DNA from: PNON01 sp963757065 | GTDB taxonomy: Bacteria > Chloroflexota > Anaerolineae > Anaerolineales > Anaerolineaceae | DNA: 64,000 bases | Direction of reading: 5' to 3' | Assembly (NCBI GenBank): GCA_963757065.1 | Contig: CAVWQC010000007.1 | Span: forward strand, 496,001 to 560,000 | In this document: in pieces, positions 18,487 through 27,787 of the stretch | How the letters are laid out: the number at the start of each line of letters is the position of its first letter | Position numbering within the stretch: the first letter of the stretch is position 1 | The notes under the pieces: model-generated | What the model was told of the DNA's origin: nothing | Database searches by the model: none | What the model saw: the letters and a program-made list of their open reading frames with translations, nothing else | Made by a program: the position numbers and the translations under genes

Positions 18487-18787
18487 ACCTGTAAAACTCA
18501 TCATGACCTGGGATATAGCTCCCACAAAAGAACGCGAATATTTCGAGTTCGTGGTGAGGGAATTCATTCCGGGTTTGCAAAAACTGGATCTGGAGATCAG
18601 CGAGGCCTGGGCTACCTCTTTTGGTAATCGCCCGCAAATTCAGGTTGGGGTAAAGATGCCGGATTATGCCAGGCTGCAGGAAATGCTTAAATCCAAAGAG
18701 TGGAATGACCTGCATGAGCAGCTTCTGGATTACATCATCAACTACAACCAGAAGGTTGCGCGTTTTCTGACCCGTTTTCAATTCTAA
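18473..18787 (+). CDS. Small conserved-looking hypothetical protein
   Basis: 104 residues (MAISEPVKLIMTWDI start, YFEFVVREFIPGLQKL, VKMPDYARLQEML). The alternation of strands and helices suggests a ferredoxin-like or dimeric alpha-beta-barrel fold, but I see no catalytic residues and do not recognise a named family. It is wedged between the MBL-fold gene (14-base overlap) and mutY (stop directly abutting the ATG), which argues that it is a genuine co-translated gene. Confidence 0.65.
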   Translation: MAISEPVKLIMTWDIAPTKEREYFEFVVREFIPGLQKLDLEISEAWATSFGNRPQIQVGVKMPDYARLQEMLKSKEWNDLHEQLLDYIINYNQKVARFLTRFQF

Positions 18788-19874
18788 ATGGCAATCCATC
18801 CAACTTCTTCCCACCTGCTGGCCTGGTACGCGCAGAATGCCCGCCGGCTGCCCTGGCGTGAGTCCAAAGATCCATACGCAATCTGGGTCTCTGAGATCAT
18901 GCTGCAGCAAACCAGGGTCGAGACGGTCATCCCCTATTTTCAACGATGGATGGAACAATTTCCAGATCTGGCCATCCTGGCAAAAAGCGATCTGCAGGAT
19001 GTATTGGTAGCCTGGGAGGGATTGGGATATTACTCGCGTGCGCGAAATCTGCACAAAGCTGCCCGAATGGTCATGGATAAGTATGACGGCAAAATCCCAT
19101 CTGATTATGACCAGCTCATTCAACTGCCGGGGATCGGCCACAGCTCCGCAGCGGATATCCTCTCTGTAGCGTTTGGGAAAGACCTGGCTGCCCTGGATGG
19201 CAACATCAAACGGGTGCTGTCCCGGCTGTTCAACCTGACCTTATCTCTGGAAACGCCTGAATTTACCAAAACTTGCCAGCTTCTTTTGGATCAACTCCTG
19301 CCAGCAGGCAAAGCCGGGGATTTCAACCAGGCGATGATGGATCTGGGAGCAAGTATTTGCCTGCCAAAGAATCCTGCCTGTCAAGATTGCCCGTTAAGGA
19401 ATGATTGCCAGGCTTACATTGAGGGCGTCCAAAACCTGCGTCCAGTCCGTAAAACGAAGAAAGAGATTCCCCATTACATTGTGACTGCCGGGGTGATCAT
19501 GGACAATGTTGATCAACCCGGAAAAGTGCTGCTTGCCAAACGTCCGGCAAATGGTTTGCTGGGCGGCATGTGGGAATACCCGGGTGGAAAAGTGCAGGCC
19601 GGGGAATCGCTGGAAGATTGTCTGACACGCGAATTAATCGAAGAGTTGGGGATCGAAGTCAGCGTTGGTGACAATATTGGTGTTTATAAGCATGCATACA
19701 CCCACTTTCGGGTGACCCTGCATGCGTATAGTTGTATTATTACTTCTGGCGAGCCAAAACCGATCAGTGCAGACGAGATCAAATGGGTCAACACTGCTGA
19801 CCTTCACTTATATCCCCATGGGAAAGCTCGACCGGCTGGTCACCAATACGATCCTCGCATCAATGGTTAAGTAA
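18788..19874 (+). CDS. mutY: A/G-specific adenine DNA glycosylase MutY (late frameshift)
   Basis: About 361 residues. It removes adenine mispaired with 8-oxoguanine in base-excision repair. Visible are the catalytic Glu in SEIMLQQTRVE, the helix-hairpin-helix LPGIGHSSAAD, the catalytic Asp in LDGNIKRV, the iron-sulfur ligands C-x6-C-x2-C-x5-C (ICLPKNPACQDCPLRNDC), and a C-terminal NUDIX-like domain that reads 8-oxoG (GGMWEYPGGKVQAGE). The frame as sequenced ends at 19870 with an unusual tail. Removing one C from CCCC near 19815 restores a normal MGKLDRLVTNTILA ending that stops at 19874. Confidence 0.93.
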
Positions 19875-19905
19875 TTTAATCTCATCCGATGGACCCAATT
19901 GTATA

Positions 19906-20580
19906 ATGGTGGTGATGAATACAAACCATCCAGAATGCCAGGCGTTCGCATTTGAACGGGATGAAATGGTGGATCTGCAGATCCGGGGCAGGGGAATATC
20001 TTCTCCCGGTGTTCTTGCAGTGATGAAACAAATTCCCAGGCACTTCTTTGTACCCGAAAATCTGAGAAAAGCAGCCTACTATGACTGCCCGTTGCAGATC
20101 GGGTACAACCAGACGATCTCCCAACCTTATATCGTGGCCTTGATGACAGACCTGCTGCATCTCACCGGAAAAGAAAAGGTGCTGGAGATCGGGACCGGCT
20201 CAGGATATCAGACTGCCATACTGGCAGAACTGGCCGATCATGTGGTTTCGCTGGAATTGGAAAGTCACTTCGTTAAACCAGCACAAAGCAGGCTAACTGA
20301 ATTGGGAATATTCAATGTCAGTATTTTACACATGGATGGAAGCAGCGGTTATGCTGATGAAGCTCCTTACGACCGCATTATTGTGACAGCCGGGGCTCCA
20401 GCCGTGCCGCCGCTTTTACTGGATCAACTGGCTCCGAACGGAAGGATGGTCATACCAGTTGGCGACCGGGTGACCCAGGTGCTCCAAATATGGAAGAAGG
20501 ATGCTGATGGGCATCCTTCGTGTGATGAACATATTTCTGTGGTCTTTGTTCCGCTGCGCGGAAAATTCGGCTGGTTTTAG
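19906..20580 (+). CDS. pcm: Protein-L-isoaspartate O-methyltransferase
   Basis: 224 residues. Pcm repairs isoaspartyl residues in aged proteins by SAM-dependent methylation. It shows the family signatures IPRHFFVPE, IGYNQTISQPYIVA, the SAM loop VLEIGTGSGYQTA, and RIIVTAGAPAVPPLLLDQL. Length is normal for the family. The start could be ATG at 19906 or at 19915; the GGTGGTG between them could serve as a ribosome site for the second. It follows mutY closely, continuing a repair-themed gene series. Confidence 0.93.
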   Translation: MVVMNTNHPECQAFAFERDEMVDLQIRGRGISSPGVLAVMKQIPRHFFVPENLRKAAYYDCPLQIGYNQTISQPYIVALMTDLLHLTGKEKVLEIGTGSGYQTAILAELADHVVSLELESHFVKPAQSRLTELGIFNVSILHMDGSSGYADEAPYDRIIVTAGAPAVPPLLLDQLAPNGRMVIPVGDRVTQVLQIWKKDADGHPSCDEHISVVFVPLRGKFGWF

Positions 20581-20582
20581 CC

Positions 20583-22225
20583 TTATGATCTGCCAATGGT
20601 GACCATGACCACCGGCCGGCGGCGGGTTTCGCTGTTTATGAATGTCCGGCTGATCTGTTCGATCTCAGCCCGGTCTTTACTGCCGATGCGCTTGATCGTT
20701 TCGATCACCTTTTTTCGTCAGCCCGGCATATAACTCGTTGTTTTCCCGAGGTGAAATGAATCCGCGGCTCACAATTTCAGGTTCACCAAGTACCTCACCG
20801 GTAAAACGGTCCACGTTCACGTTGATCAAAACGATGCCATCCCGTGAGAGGATCTCGCGTTCACGCATGATATCTTCGCTGACGTCGCCCACACCGGATC
20901 CATCCACATAAACATAACCTGCAGGTACCTTTTCGGCCAGCTTCATGCCTTTTTCGGTGATCTCGATGATCTGGCCATTTTCTGTGACCAGGATATTATT
21001 TTCATCTATACCTATTTCCTTGGCCAGAAGCGCATGCTGCTTGAGCTGACGCAGCTCGCCATGAATGGGAATAAAGTATTTTGGCCTGACTAAATGCAAT
21101 AATAGCTTCATCTCTTCCTGGCTGGCATGCCCGGAAACATGAACATTGGCGATTGCTTCATAAATAACGTTAGCGCCATGTTCAAATAATCGGTTGATCA
21201 TGCGGTAGATGCTTTCTTCATTTCCCGGAATGGGATGGGATGAAAGCACGATGGTATCGCCTGTTTTGATATCAAATTGGCGATTCGTACCCATGGATAG
21301 TCTTCCAAGAATGGAAGATGGCTCTCCCTGGGAGCCGGTGCACATGATGACCACATCTTTACCCGGCATGTTCAAAGCCTGTTCGATCGGGATCTGAACA
21401 CCATCCGGGATATCCAGGTAACCCAGTTTGGTAGCCATCTTGGCATTATCCACCATGCTGGTGCCAGCAAAAGCGAGCTTGCGCCCGAATTCATTGGCTA
21501 CATTTGCAGCTTGCTGCATGCGGCTGATGAGGGAGGCAAAAGAAACGATGATGATGCGGTCTTTTGCTTCGCGGAATACTTTCCGGAATGCGGCATCGAT
21601 GACCTTTTCAGAAGGAGTCCAACCGGGACGTTCTGAATTGGTTGAGTCGGATAACAGAGCCAATACGCCGCGCGATGAGAAATCTGCCAGTTTGGCATAA
21701 TCGCTCGGCCAGCCATCCACCGGAGTGTGGTCAAATTTATAATCGCCGGAATGGACGATCAATCCCAGCGGAGTATTTATACCCAATCCGACGCCGTCCG
21801 GAATGGAGTGGCAAACGTGGAAGAACTCCACCTTGAATGGCCCGATTTGCACTGTATCGCCGGCATGGACTGTGTTTAGTACCGCCCGGGAAGCGAGACC
21901 GTTTCTGCCAAGTTTCACTTCCACCAGTCCGCGGGTCAGTGGGGTGGCATAGATCGGGAGCATTGATCTCTTGCAGTACATGGTGAATGGCACCGGTATG
22001 GTCTTCATGACCATGGGTGATGATGATCCCATCCACCTTATCTTTTTTATCCAGCAAATAGCTGAAGTCCGGGATGATGTAATCGATCCCCAGCATATCA
22101 TTTTCCGGGAACATAAGCCCGGTATCTACGATCAGAATCCGTTCGTCGTATTCATACGCCATCATATTCTTGCCGACTTCCCCCAAGCCGCCAAGCGGAA
22201 TAATCCTTAATTTTTTATCTTTCAT
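20583..22225 (-). CDS. rnj: Ribonuclease J (two frameshifts)
   Basis: About 547 residues across two shifts. RNase J is a metallo-beta-lactamase/beta-CASP nuclease with endo- and 5'-3' exonuclease activity in mRNA decay and rRNA maturation. Seen: IIPLGGLGEVGKNM at the N-terminus, the zinc motif THGHEDHTGA, VHSGDYKFDHTPVDG, LLSDSTNSERPG, the beta-CASP STG-like TGSQGEP and HVSGHASQEE, and a C-terminal domain. One break lies near 21957 at a CCC run. Another lies in an A6 run near 20712, after which the normal tail (VIETIKRIGSKDRAEI, ending GRS) follows. Breaks in such a gene point to sequence error. An intrinsic terminator sits directly upstream of its ribosome site. Confidence 0.92.
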
Positions 22226-22242
22226 ATTTTCCTTATATTTAC

Positions 22243-22271
22243 AAAAAACACCCTGGCATTCTGCCGGGGTG
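22243..22271 (-). terminator. Intrinsic terminator 17 bases ahead of the RNase J start
   Basis: Stem CACCC(T)GGCA with its complement, loop TTC/GAA, then six T on the minus strand. It ends the sortase transcript or acts as an attenuator in the RNase J leader; there is hardly room for a separate promoter between it and the gene. Confidence 0.75.
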
Positions 22272-22403
22272 CGATTTTCATTATCAAATAATAATTGCTT
22301 ACACCACTAGCAATGATAGAAATTCTATCATGAGGGTGTTTGACTGTCAAAGCACTTCTACCATGCGAACTACTCTGATAATAATACCACAAGTATGTGG
22401 TAC

Positions 22404-23180
22404 CTATCCATTTTGAGATTCTACAACAGGCTCAGCAACAATTATCAATCTGTGGGTATTGCTGCGTTTTGGCCAGCAAGTGACCAGTGTCAAACGTTCA
22501 TCCCCGGTCGGTGATATCCATTTGGCGTTTTCTTTGCGGATATCGAGAGATACATCTCTTTCCTGCAATATTTGCTTTTCAACGATCTTATACTCAAATG
22601 CGACCTTGCCTGAAAAAATATAGATCATATCACCGATTTCCAGATCGATCAGATGGCCAAATACCTTGCCATATTCATTGTGGTGACCACCAATTACAGT
22701 GTTACCGGGCATTCCAAGCGGAGCTGAATTCGCCTGCCAACCGGCTGCAAACTCATCCGGAACTTTCCATTGTTCAAACCATTGATCTTTCAATTCTAAA
22801 GATGAATAGGTGGAAGAGATAATTGGTGCATCAAGGCGAATTGCAGGAATAATGATCCTGTCTGGAATATAACCATCGATGATCTGGGTTGGTACCGGTG
22901 GGGCTTTTGCTTGTTCCGGATTAACCAAAATTTGGTTTTCAGTTGGAGGAATGATCCCGGAATCGGGGGTGCTTAATTCCAATGGGGATAATGGATTTCC
23001 AGCATTATTATTGAACCCTGGAGAATCAGAACTGGAAAATTTATCAGGCAGGTCGTGTTCCAATTGATAAGTTGTTAATAAATCGGGAAAATCTACAAAG
23101 ATGTTCAAAATGGCAATAGTGGTGATCAAGACACCAGTAACGATTAAGAAAATACTTTTTTTACTTTGCATAATTGGCAT
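22404..23180 (-). CDS. Sortase (transpeptidase)
   Basis: 258 residues with an N-terminal membrane anchor (IFLIVTGVLITTIAILNIF), a Pro-rich stalk to about residue 100, and a sortase barrel. The catalytic His is in TVIGGHHNEYG, the Cys in LTLVTCWP, and the Arg in the following HRLIIVA. Sortases cleave a C-terminal LPxTG-like motif on secreted proteins and join them to the envelope. It fits the class D/E-like group found in Gram-positive-type and Chloroflexi genomes. The gene directly upstream ends in IPVTGAD plus a membrane helix and is the obvious substrate; the SGNH-like protein at 4.7 kb (LPCTG) is a second candidate. Confidence 0.88.
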   Translation of the reverse strand: MPIMQSKKSIFLIVTGVLITTIAILNIFVDFPDLLTTYQLEHDLPDKFSSSDSPGFNNNAGNPLSPLELSTPDSGIIPPTENQILVNPEQAKAPPVPTQIIDGYIPDRIIIPAIRLDAPIISSTYSSLELKDQWFEQWKVPDEFAAGWQANSAPLGMPGNTVIGGHHNEYGKVFGHLIDLEIGDMIYIFSGKVAFEYKIVEKQILQERDVSLDIRKENAKWISPTGDERLTLVTCWPKRSNTHRLIIVAEPVVESQNG

Positions 23181-23193
23181 GTTATGTTTTCAA

Positions 23194-23230
23194 TTTCCAG
23201 AAGGATGACAATTGGTCATCCTTCTGGAAA
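23194..23230. terminator. Perfect 16-bp hairpin between sortase and its substrate gene
   Basis: TTTCCAGAAGGATGAC and its exact complement around a 5-base loop. It would reduce read-through from the abundant surface-protein gene into the sortase gene. Confidence 0.7.
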
Positions 23231-23267
23231 ACTATTACCAGAACTTCTGATTCACTTCCAGGCTTAA

Positions 23268-24512
23268 TTATTTCAGTTTGGAAGATAAACCGTGAGTTAG
23301 AAAAGCCATTCCGAGAAAAACGAAGCCGAGGTTCAAGAAAATCGAACTGAGGGGCATATTGGAGAATGGGTTGCTAAAATCCGCTCCGGTTACCGGGATC
23401 AAAACTTCCTGTGATGGATCGACAGTAGCAGCAAGTGTTGCAAAGAAGCTGTTCTGGCTGGATGCCGCGGGATTCTGACCGGTTACACCTGGTTTCGTCG
23501 GAGTTGAGGTTGGATCTGGATCCCCATCGGAAGTTTGGGTAGCCGTAGATGTTCCAGACGTTGCACAGGGACTGTTCGGGCTGGTAGTACTGCTGAGGGA
23601 TTGGTTGCTTTCTCCATCATTCCAGGAGACGGTAATCGTGCGATATCCACCGGCAACAGTAAAGTTGTAACTACTATTGGCAGGAATGTTTGCGCTGCCA
23701 GGACCAGGTCCGCTTGAGAATGACCAACCCACATTGACAGAGAATGCGTTTGGATTTGTTATTGTCCACATTTGCTGTCCTTCAACACACTGCCAATCAA
23801 CACTGAGGCGTCTGAAAGAAACTTCAGTAGCCGTAGGAGTGGCAGTATCAGTTGGTGTGGCGGTATTGGTCGGAGTAGAAGTATCGGTTGGTGTGAAAGT
23901 ATTGGTCGGAGTAGCAGTATCAGTGGGTGTAGATGTACCGGTAGATGTCGGGCCGGCTGTAGGTGTATCTGTTGGAGTAGCTGTACTTGTAGCAGTTGGA
24001 TTATCTGTAGGTGTATCAGTCGGGGTCTGAGTAGAGCCGATTACCTGGGTAGCAGTAGGTGTATTTGTTTCTTCAACTTCGGTAGGTTCCTTGGTCTCAG
24101 TCTCTTCTACTTCAGTTGGTTCTTTGGTTTCTGTTGCTTTCACTTCAGTCGGTTCGCTGGTTTTAGTAGGTTTGGGTGTTTTGGAAGGCTCAGATGTTTT
24201 CGTTGGATCTTCCTCATCAACACCACCGCACCTGGGATCATTTTCGCCAGAAATTTGGAAATCACCAGCATGATTATCATGACCATTCCAACCATTCGCA
24301 TCGACATAAATCGCACGAATATTTCCGGTGTTTCCAGGTGGAACATGACAGATCCATACTTTATGATCTCCCCCTCCACCTGTATTTTGACTTGATGCAG
24401 ATACTGATTGATTTACGGTTGACAACAAAAGGCCAACAATTAAACTAAGCACGCCTGCAGAATAAGCAAAAGATGCCACTTTCCTAAATATTTTTGAATA
24501 ATTTATTTTCAT
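23268..24512 (-). CDS. Sortase-anchored surface protein with Thr/Pro-rich repeats (IPVTG tail)
   Basis: 414 residues. Signal peptide (residues 1-39), a Cys/His-rich N-terminal domain (WICHVPPGNTGN, GWNGHDNHAGDF, then DPRCG), a long K/E/T/P then T/P repeat region (about 95-225), a beta-sandwich (LSVDWQCVEGQQMW to SPNSPCA), and a C-terminal sorting signal: IPVTGAD, a hydrophobic helix and a KLK end. The HVPPGN/GHDNH domain recurs in secreted bacterial proteins, but its role is unknown to me. The sortase gene follows on the same strand 87 bases away, making this the likely cognate substrate. Confidence 0.8.
   Translation of the reverse strand: MKINYSKIFRKVASFAYSAGVLSLIVGLLLSTVNQSVSASSQNTGGGGDHKVWICHVPPGNTGNIRAIYVDANGWNGHDNHAGDFQISGENDPRCGGVDEEDPTKTSEPSKTPKPTKTSEPTEVKATETKEPTEVEETETKEPTEVEETNTPTATQVIGSTQTPTDTPTDNPTATSTATPTDTPTAGPTSTGTSTPTDTATPTNTFTPTDTSTPTNTATPTDTATPTATEVSFRRLSVDWQCVEGQQMWTITNPNAFSVNVGWSFSSGPGPGSANIPANSSYNFTVAGGYRTITVSWNDGESNQSLSSTTSPNSPCATSGTSTATQTSDGDPDPTSTPTKPGVTGQNPAASSQNSFFATLAATVDPSQEVLIPVTGADFSNPFSNMPLSSIFLNLGFVFLGMAFLTHGLSSKLK
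23815..24190 (-). repeat. Degenerate tandem repeat encoding Thr/Pro linker
   Basis: Units of about 12-30 bases encoding variations of TPTDTPT, TPTNT and KEPTEVEET. Such tracts can change length by replication slippage and lengthen or shorten the stalk. Confidence 0.7.
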
Positions 24513-24660
24513 AGTGATGCCTCCAGAACAATCTATAAAATACTAATAAGATAATATTAGTCTTATTATATAGAAGAATGAACCAGGAGTCATTTACTTA
24601 AATTACAATATGCGGTTTTGTATAAGGATTGGTGGGGGATAATCGCAGGTTAGGCGAAAG

Positions 24661-25452
24661 TTAGGTTTCTCGGGGAAGAATGATCGGGAATATACTGCCT
24701 TCAGGATGAAAAATCTTCATTTCCAATTGATAAGCAGTGGATAATATTTCTGGCTGCAATACCTCAGTGGGGGATCCATCTGCCTGGATGCGGCCATCCA
24801 CCAATAAAGCAATGTGATCTGCATAACGTGAAACAAGGTTTAGATCATGTATTGCCAATACAACCACAAGGTGATCTTCCTTTGTTAACTTCAAAATTAA
24901 ATCTAAAAGACTTATTTGATACTGGATATCCAAATGGGTCGTTGGCTCATCCAAAAGCATGACCCTGGATTGCTGTGCAATGGCCCTTGCCAACAGTACC
25001 CTTTGGGCTTCACCACCGGATAACTCTCCTATCCTCCGTTCAGCCAGAGAAAAAGTATCAGTGCGGTGCATAGCTTGTTCAACAATTTCCAGGTCAGTTG
25101 AAGAGAATTGACCAAACCAACCTGAATAAGCTGTTCGGCCCATTAATACCACTTCTCGAACAGTGAATGCGGATGGCAGATTTCGGGCTTGCGGAATAAC
25201 AGAAATTAAGCGGGCTCTCTCAGAAGAATTTACTTTTGATATATCAAATCCATTTACTTTCACCCGGCCATTTGTAACAGGGATTATTCCGGATGCGGTC
25301 TTGATCAAGGTTGACTTACCTGCGCCATTGGGTCCAATTAACGCTGATATTTTACCTGGTGAAAAGGAAACAGAAATATCCATTAATACCTGACGATTTT
25401 GATATCCTGCTGAAACCTGATCAAATGAAAGTGTATAGTTTTCTGTTGACAT
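24661..25452 (-). CDS. btuD: Cobalamin ABC transporter ATP-binding protein (BtuD/FecE family)
   Basis: 263 residues. Walker A GPNGAGKST, signature LSGGEAQRV, Walker B RVMLLDEPTTHLD and switch His AIHDLNL are all present. It powers uptake of a corrinoid by the BtuC-like permease encoded just upstream. ATG at 25452 was chosen because it directly follows the permease stop at 25458; the longer frame would overlap it. The substrate is assigned from the cobalamin riboswitch ahead of the operon; the family alone would equally allow iron-siderophore or haem. Confidence 0.88.
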   Translation of the reverse strand: MSTENYTLSFDQVSAGYQNRQVLMDISVSFSPGKISALIGPNGAGKSTLIKTASGIIPVTNGRVKVNGFDISKVNSSERARLISVIPQARNLPSAFTVREVVLMGRTAYSGWFGQFSSTDLEIVEQAMHRTDTFSLAERRIGELSGGEAQRVLLARAIAQQSRVMLLDEPTTHLDIQYQISLLDLILKLTKEDHLVVVLAIHDLNLVSRYADHIALLVDGRIQADGSPTEVLQPEILSTAYQLEMKIFHPEGSIFPIILPRET

Positions 25453-25457
25453 GATTT

Positions 25458-26486
25458 TTACCAGAATGCCTGTTGTTTCGAACGCCGCAGGATCCAAAGG
25501 AAAAATGGTGCACCTACAAGGGCAGTGATAATTCCAAGTGGTACCTCTTGAGGTGGAATAAGAATTCTGGCGATTACGTCTGTTACCAGCAGAACACCAA
25601 TACCGCCTACGATGGATAAAGGTAACAGCTTGCGATAGTCACCTGTCCACAGGATGCGAACCATATGAGGTACGATCAGCCCGACAAAACCGATGATCCC
25701 TGTGAAGGCGACGGCAGATGCTGCAGCCAACGAAGAGCCAATAATGATGATTATTTTTACTTTTTGAACATTCAAACCCAACTGGGAAGCCTGCTCTTCT
25801 CCAAACTGCATCACATTCAGAGGATGACCTGAAATAAGCAACAAAACAAGGCCAATCACAGTATATGGAAGCATCGCGAGGACAGGTTCCCATCCAGTTA
25901 TTGCCGATCCACCCAACAACCAGATAATTGCCCGCCTAAGCTCATTTTGTGATTGGATCATTAAATACGATGTAAGAGCTGTGCAAAAACTGCTTATTGT
26001 CACCCCTGCCAGTAATAAGTTAGTCGTTGGTACAGTCTTACCGACACGAGCCAGGATATACACGATCAATACGGTAATAAGACCAGCAATAAAAGCCATA
26101 AATGGAATTGCAAAAAATCCAAAAAACTCCCTTGGCCAGTGAGTACTCATGGCAATAATTGCCCCTAATCCCGCCCCTGAAGCGACCCCAATCAGGTATG
26201 GATCAGCTAATGGATTTCGGAACAATCCCTGGTAAGCAGCTCCGCTGCCTGCCAGGGATGCGCCGGTTAATGCTATGAGTACAGTTCGGGGAAACCGTAG
26301 GTCAAATAGAATCGTTTCATAGGAAGCTGGCCAATCAGAAACGAGATGAAGACCCGGTATTTTCCCGAGGAGCATTCTAAGCAAGTCTCCAATTGGAATC
26401 GAGACAGATCCTACCGCCAGGCTGAGTAATACTGCGCAGAGTGATACTATAATTGCCCAAACCATCGGGGAGATCTTGAATTTCAT
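25458..26486 (-). CDS. btuC: Cobalamin ABC transporter permease (BtuC/FecCD family)
   Basis: 342 residues with about ten membrane helices. FecCD-family signatures: LRFPRTVLIALTGASLAGSGAAYQGLFRNPLADP near residue 65-100 and GFVGLIVPHMVR near residue 265. Length is typical. It forms the membrane channel that receives corrinoid from the BtuF-like lipoprotein. Second gene of a BtuF-C-D operon, with 18 bases to the binding-protein gene upstream. Confidence 0.9.
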   Translation of the reverse strand: MKFKISPMVWAIIVSLCAVLLSLAVGSVSIPIGDLLRMLLGKIPGLHLVSDWPASYETILFDLRFPRTVLIALTGASLAGSGAAYQGLFRNPLADPYLIGVASGAGLGAIIAMSTHWPREFFGFFAIPFMAFIAGLITVLIVYILARVGKTVPTTNLLLAGVTISSFCTALTSYLMIQSQNELRRAIIWLLGGSAITGWEPVLAMLPYTVIGLVLLLISGHPLNVMQFGEEQASQLGLNVQKVKIIIIIGSSLAAASAVAFTGIIGFVGLIVPHMVRILWTGDYRKLLPLSIVGGIGVLLVTDVIARILIPPQEVPLGIITALVGAPFFLWILRRSKQQAFW

Positions 26487-26504
26487 AACCAGCTCCGTTT
26501 ACAG

Positions 26505-27425
26505 TTATTGATTTATTAAGAGCTTTGATAATTGTTCGAGTGCATCTACTAGTCGTGGACCCGGCCGGCTGACCAGGTTGTCATCAAACGGATAGATGCG
26601 GTTATTCATTACTGCTGATAATGTATCCCAGCCAGCCCTGGAAATAACACTCTCCTTTGTGACGCCATAGGCAGCGTCACCAAGTAAGATGACATCAGGG
26701 TCAGCTACCATCAATGCTTCCTGGCTGTACTGGATCCAGCCTTCTCCGGCATCATTGGCGACATTGGTACCGCCCGCAAGTGTAAGCAGCACATCCACAT
26801 AGCTGCCTTTACCTGCCGTCCACGGTTTGGATGGCTCACTCCCATCCATTTCATAAAAAACTTTGACAGGTTTGGCATCCGGTTTTTGCATGTCAGTTAC
26901 GACTTTCACACGGTTTTGCAGTGATTCAACCAACACTTTCGACTCGTTTTCTTTTCCAGTTATTTGCCCGATGATGAGTATGTTCTGATACAGCCCATCC
27001 AGATCTTTCGGGTTTGACAGGTAATATACATTTAAATCCAGATCTTCGAAGGACTTCACCTGCTCCCGGGTATTGATCTCTGCCGCCAGGATCAGGTCCG
27101 GATGAAGAGCGGATATTTGTTCCAGGCTATACTTGCCCATTGACCCGCCTACACTGGTGATACCTTTTGCTTCAACCGGAAAATCAGAAAACTCATCTCT
27201 ACCTACGACTTGTTGACCAGCTCCTATTGCAAATAGGATCTCGGTGTTTGATGGTGCCAGGGAAATGATCTTTTGGGGGATAGATGATAAACTAACTTTT
27301 CGTCCCAATCCATCAATAACTTCGATGTTCTGTTTGACTGGTACCTGATTATCTGTGCTGCATCCAATCAACAATAATGCGATGATCAGGAAAAGTATGC
27401 TGATATTAAAAATTTGTTTTTTCAT
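26505..27425 (-). CDS. btuF: Cobalamin-binding lipoprotein (BtuF family)
   Basis: 306 residues. The lipobox LLIGCSTD places the lipid-modified Cys at residue 22. The mature part is a type III periplasmic-binding protein: VSLSSIPQKIISLAPSNTEILFAIGAG at the start of lobe one, then the long connecting helix and a second lobe ending GPRLVDALEQL. It captures corrinoid outside the membrane and hands it to the permease. First gene of the operon, with a cobalamin riboswitch and terminator in its leader. Confidence 0.9.
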   Translation of the reverse strand: MKKQIFNISILFLIIALLLIGCSTDNQVPVKQNIEVIDGLGRKVSLSSIPQKIISLAPSNTEILFAIGAGQQVVGRDEFSDFPVEAKGITSVGGSMGKYSLEQISALHPDLILAAEINTREQVKSFEDLDLNVYYLSNPKDLDGLYQNILIIGQITGKENESKVLVESLQNRVKVVTDMQKPDAKPVKVFYEMDGSEPSKPWTAGKGSYVDVLLTLAGGTNVANDAGEGWIQYSQEALMVADPDVILLGDAAYGVTKESVISRAGWDTLSAVMNNRIYPFDDNLVSRPGPRLVDALEQLSKLLINQ

Positions 27426-27453
27426 ATTTATCCTTTGGTTGTGTCAATTTAAT

Positions 27454-27480
27454 AAAAACAACCTGTCTCTCGACAGGTTT
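27454..27480 (-). terminator. Riboswitch expression-platform terminator
   Basis: Hairpin AACCTGTC-GAGA-GACAGGTT followed by GTTTTT on the minus strand, between the riboswitch aptamer and btuF. Ligand-bound aptamer would favour it and stop transcription. Confidence 0.8.
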
Positions 27481-27547
27481 GGTGAAAAGTCTGTAATTTC
27501 TTCAGTACGATTCCACCTCCTTTACGCGAGGTTGTGGCAAAAGCAGA

Positions 27548-27678
27548 AAAGGTGGGCGACCTGACTTGGAGTTAACTCCATACAGTTGCGCGACAGCGCC
27601 GGACTTGAAATTTGAGTTTCTAACCGGCTTCGCCATTAAGTCTTCCCATCCGGGGGAGAGACGCCTAAGCTGCACTAT
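27548..27678 (-). ncRNA. Cobalamin riboswitch aptamer
   Basis: On the minus strand the conserved blocks occur in order: GGATGGGAA, GCCGGTTAGAAACTC, AAGTCCGGCGCTGTC, the core CGCGCAACTGTATGG, and the B12-box-like AAGTCAGGTCGCCCACC. This matches the cobalamin family by motif order and spacing. It controls the btuF-btuC-btuD operon and identifies its substrate as a corrinoid. Confidence 0.88.
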
Positions 27679-27787
27679 TCAATTATAGAATTATTGTATA
27701 TCGGTTAACTATATCAGTCAACAAAATATTGAAGACATCTTTTCTTCAACAAGATTCTGTTGGTAGATAATCTACAATGATAACTAC

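Noticed and set aside
23815..24190. Short tandem repeats as a possible CRISPR array
   Set aside because: Units are degenerate, have no unique spacers and lie wholly inside a coding frame for a Thr/Pro linker.
24661..27425. Iron-siderophore or haem transporter
   Set aside because: The protein families alone allow it, but the cobalamin riboswitch in the operon leader points to corrinoid.
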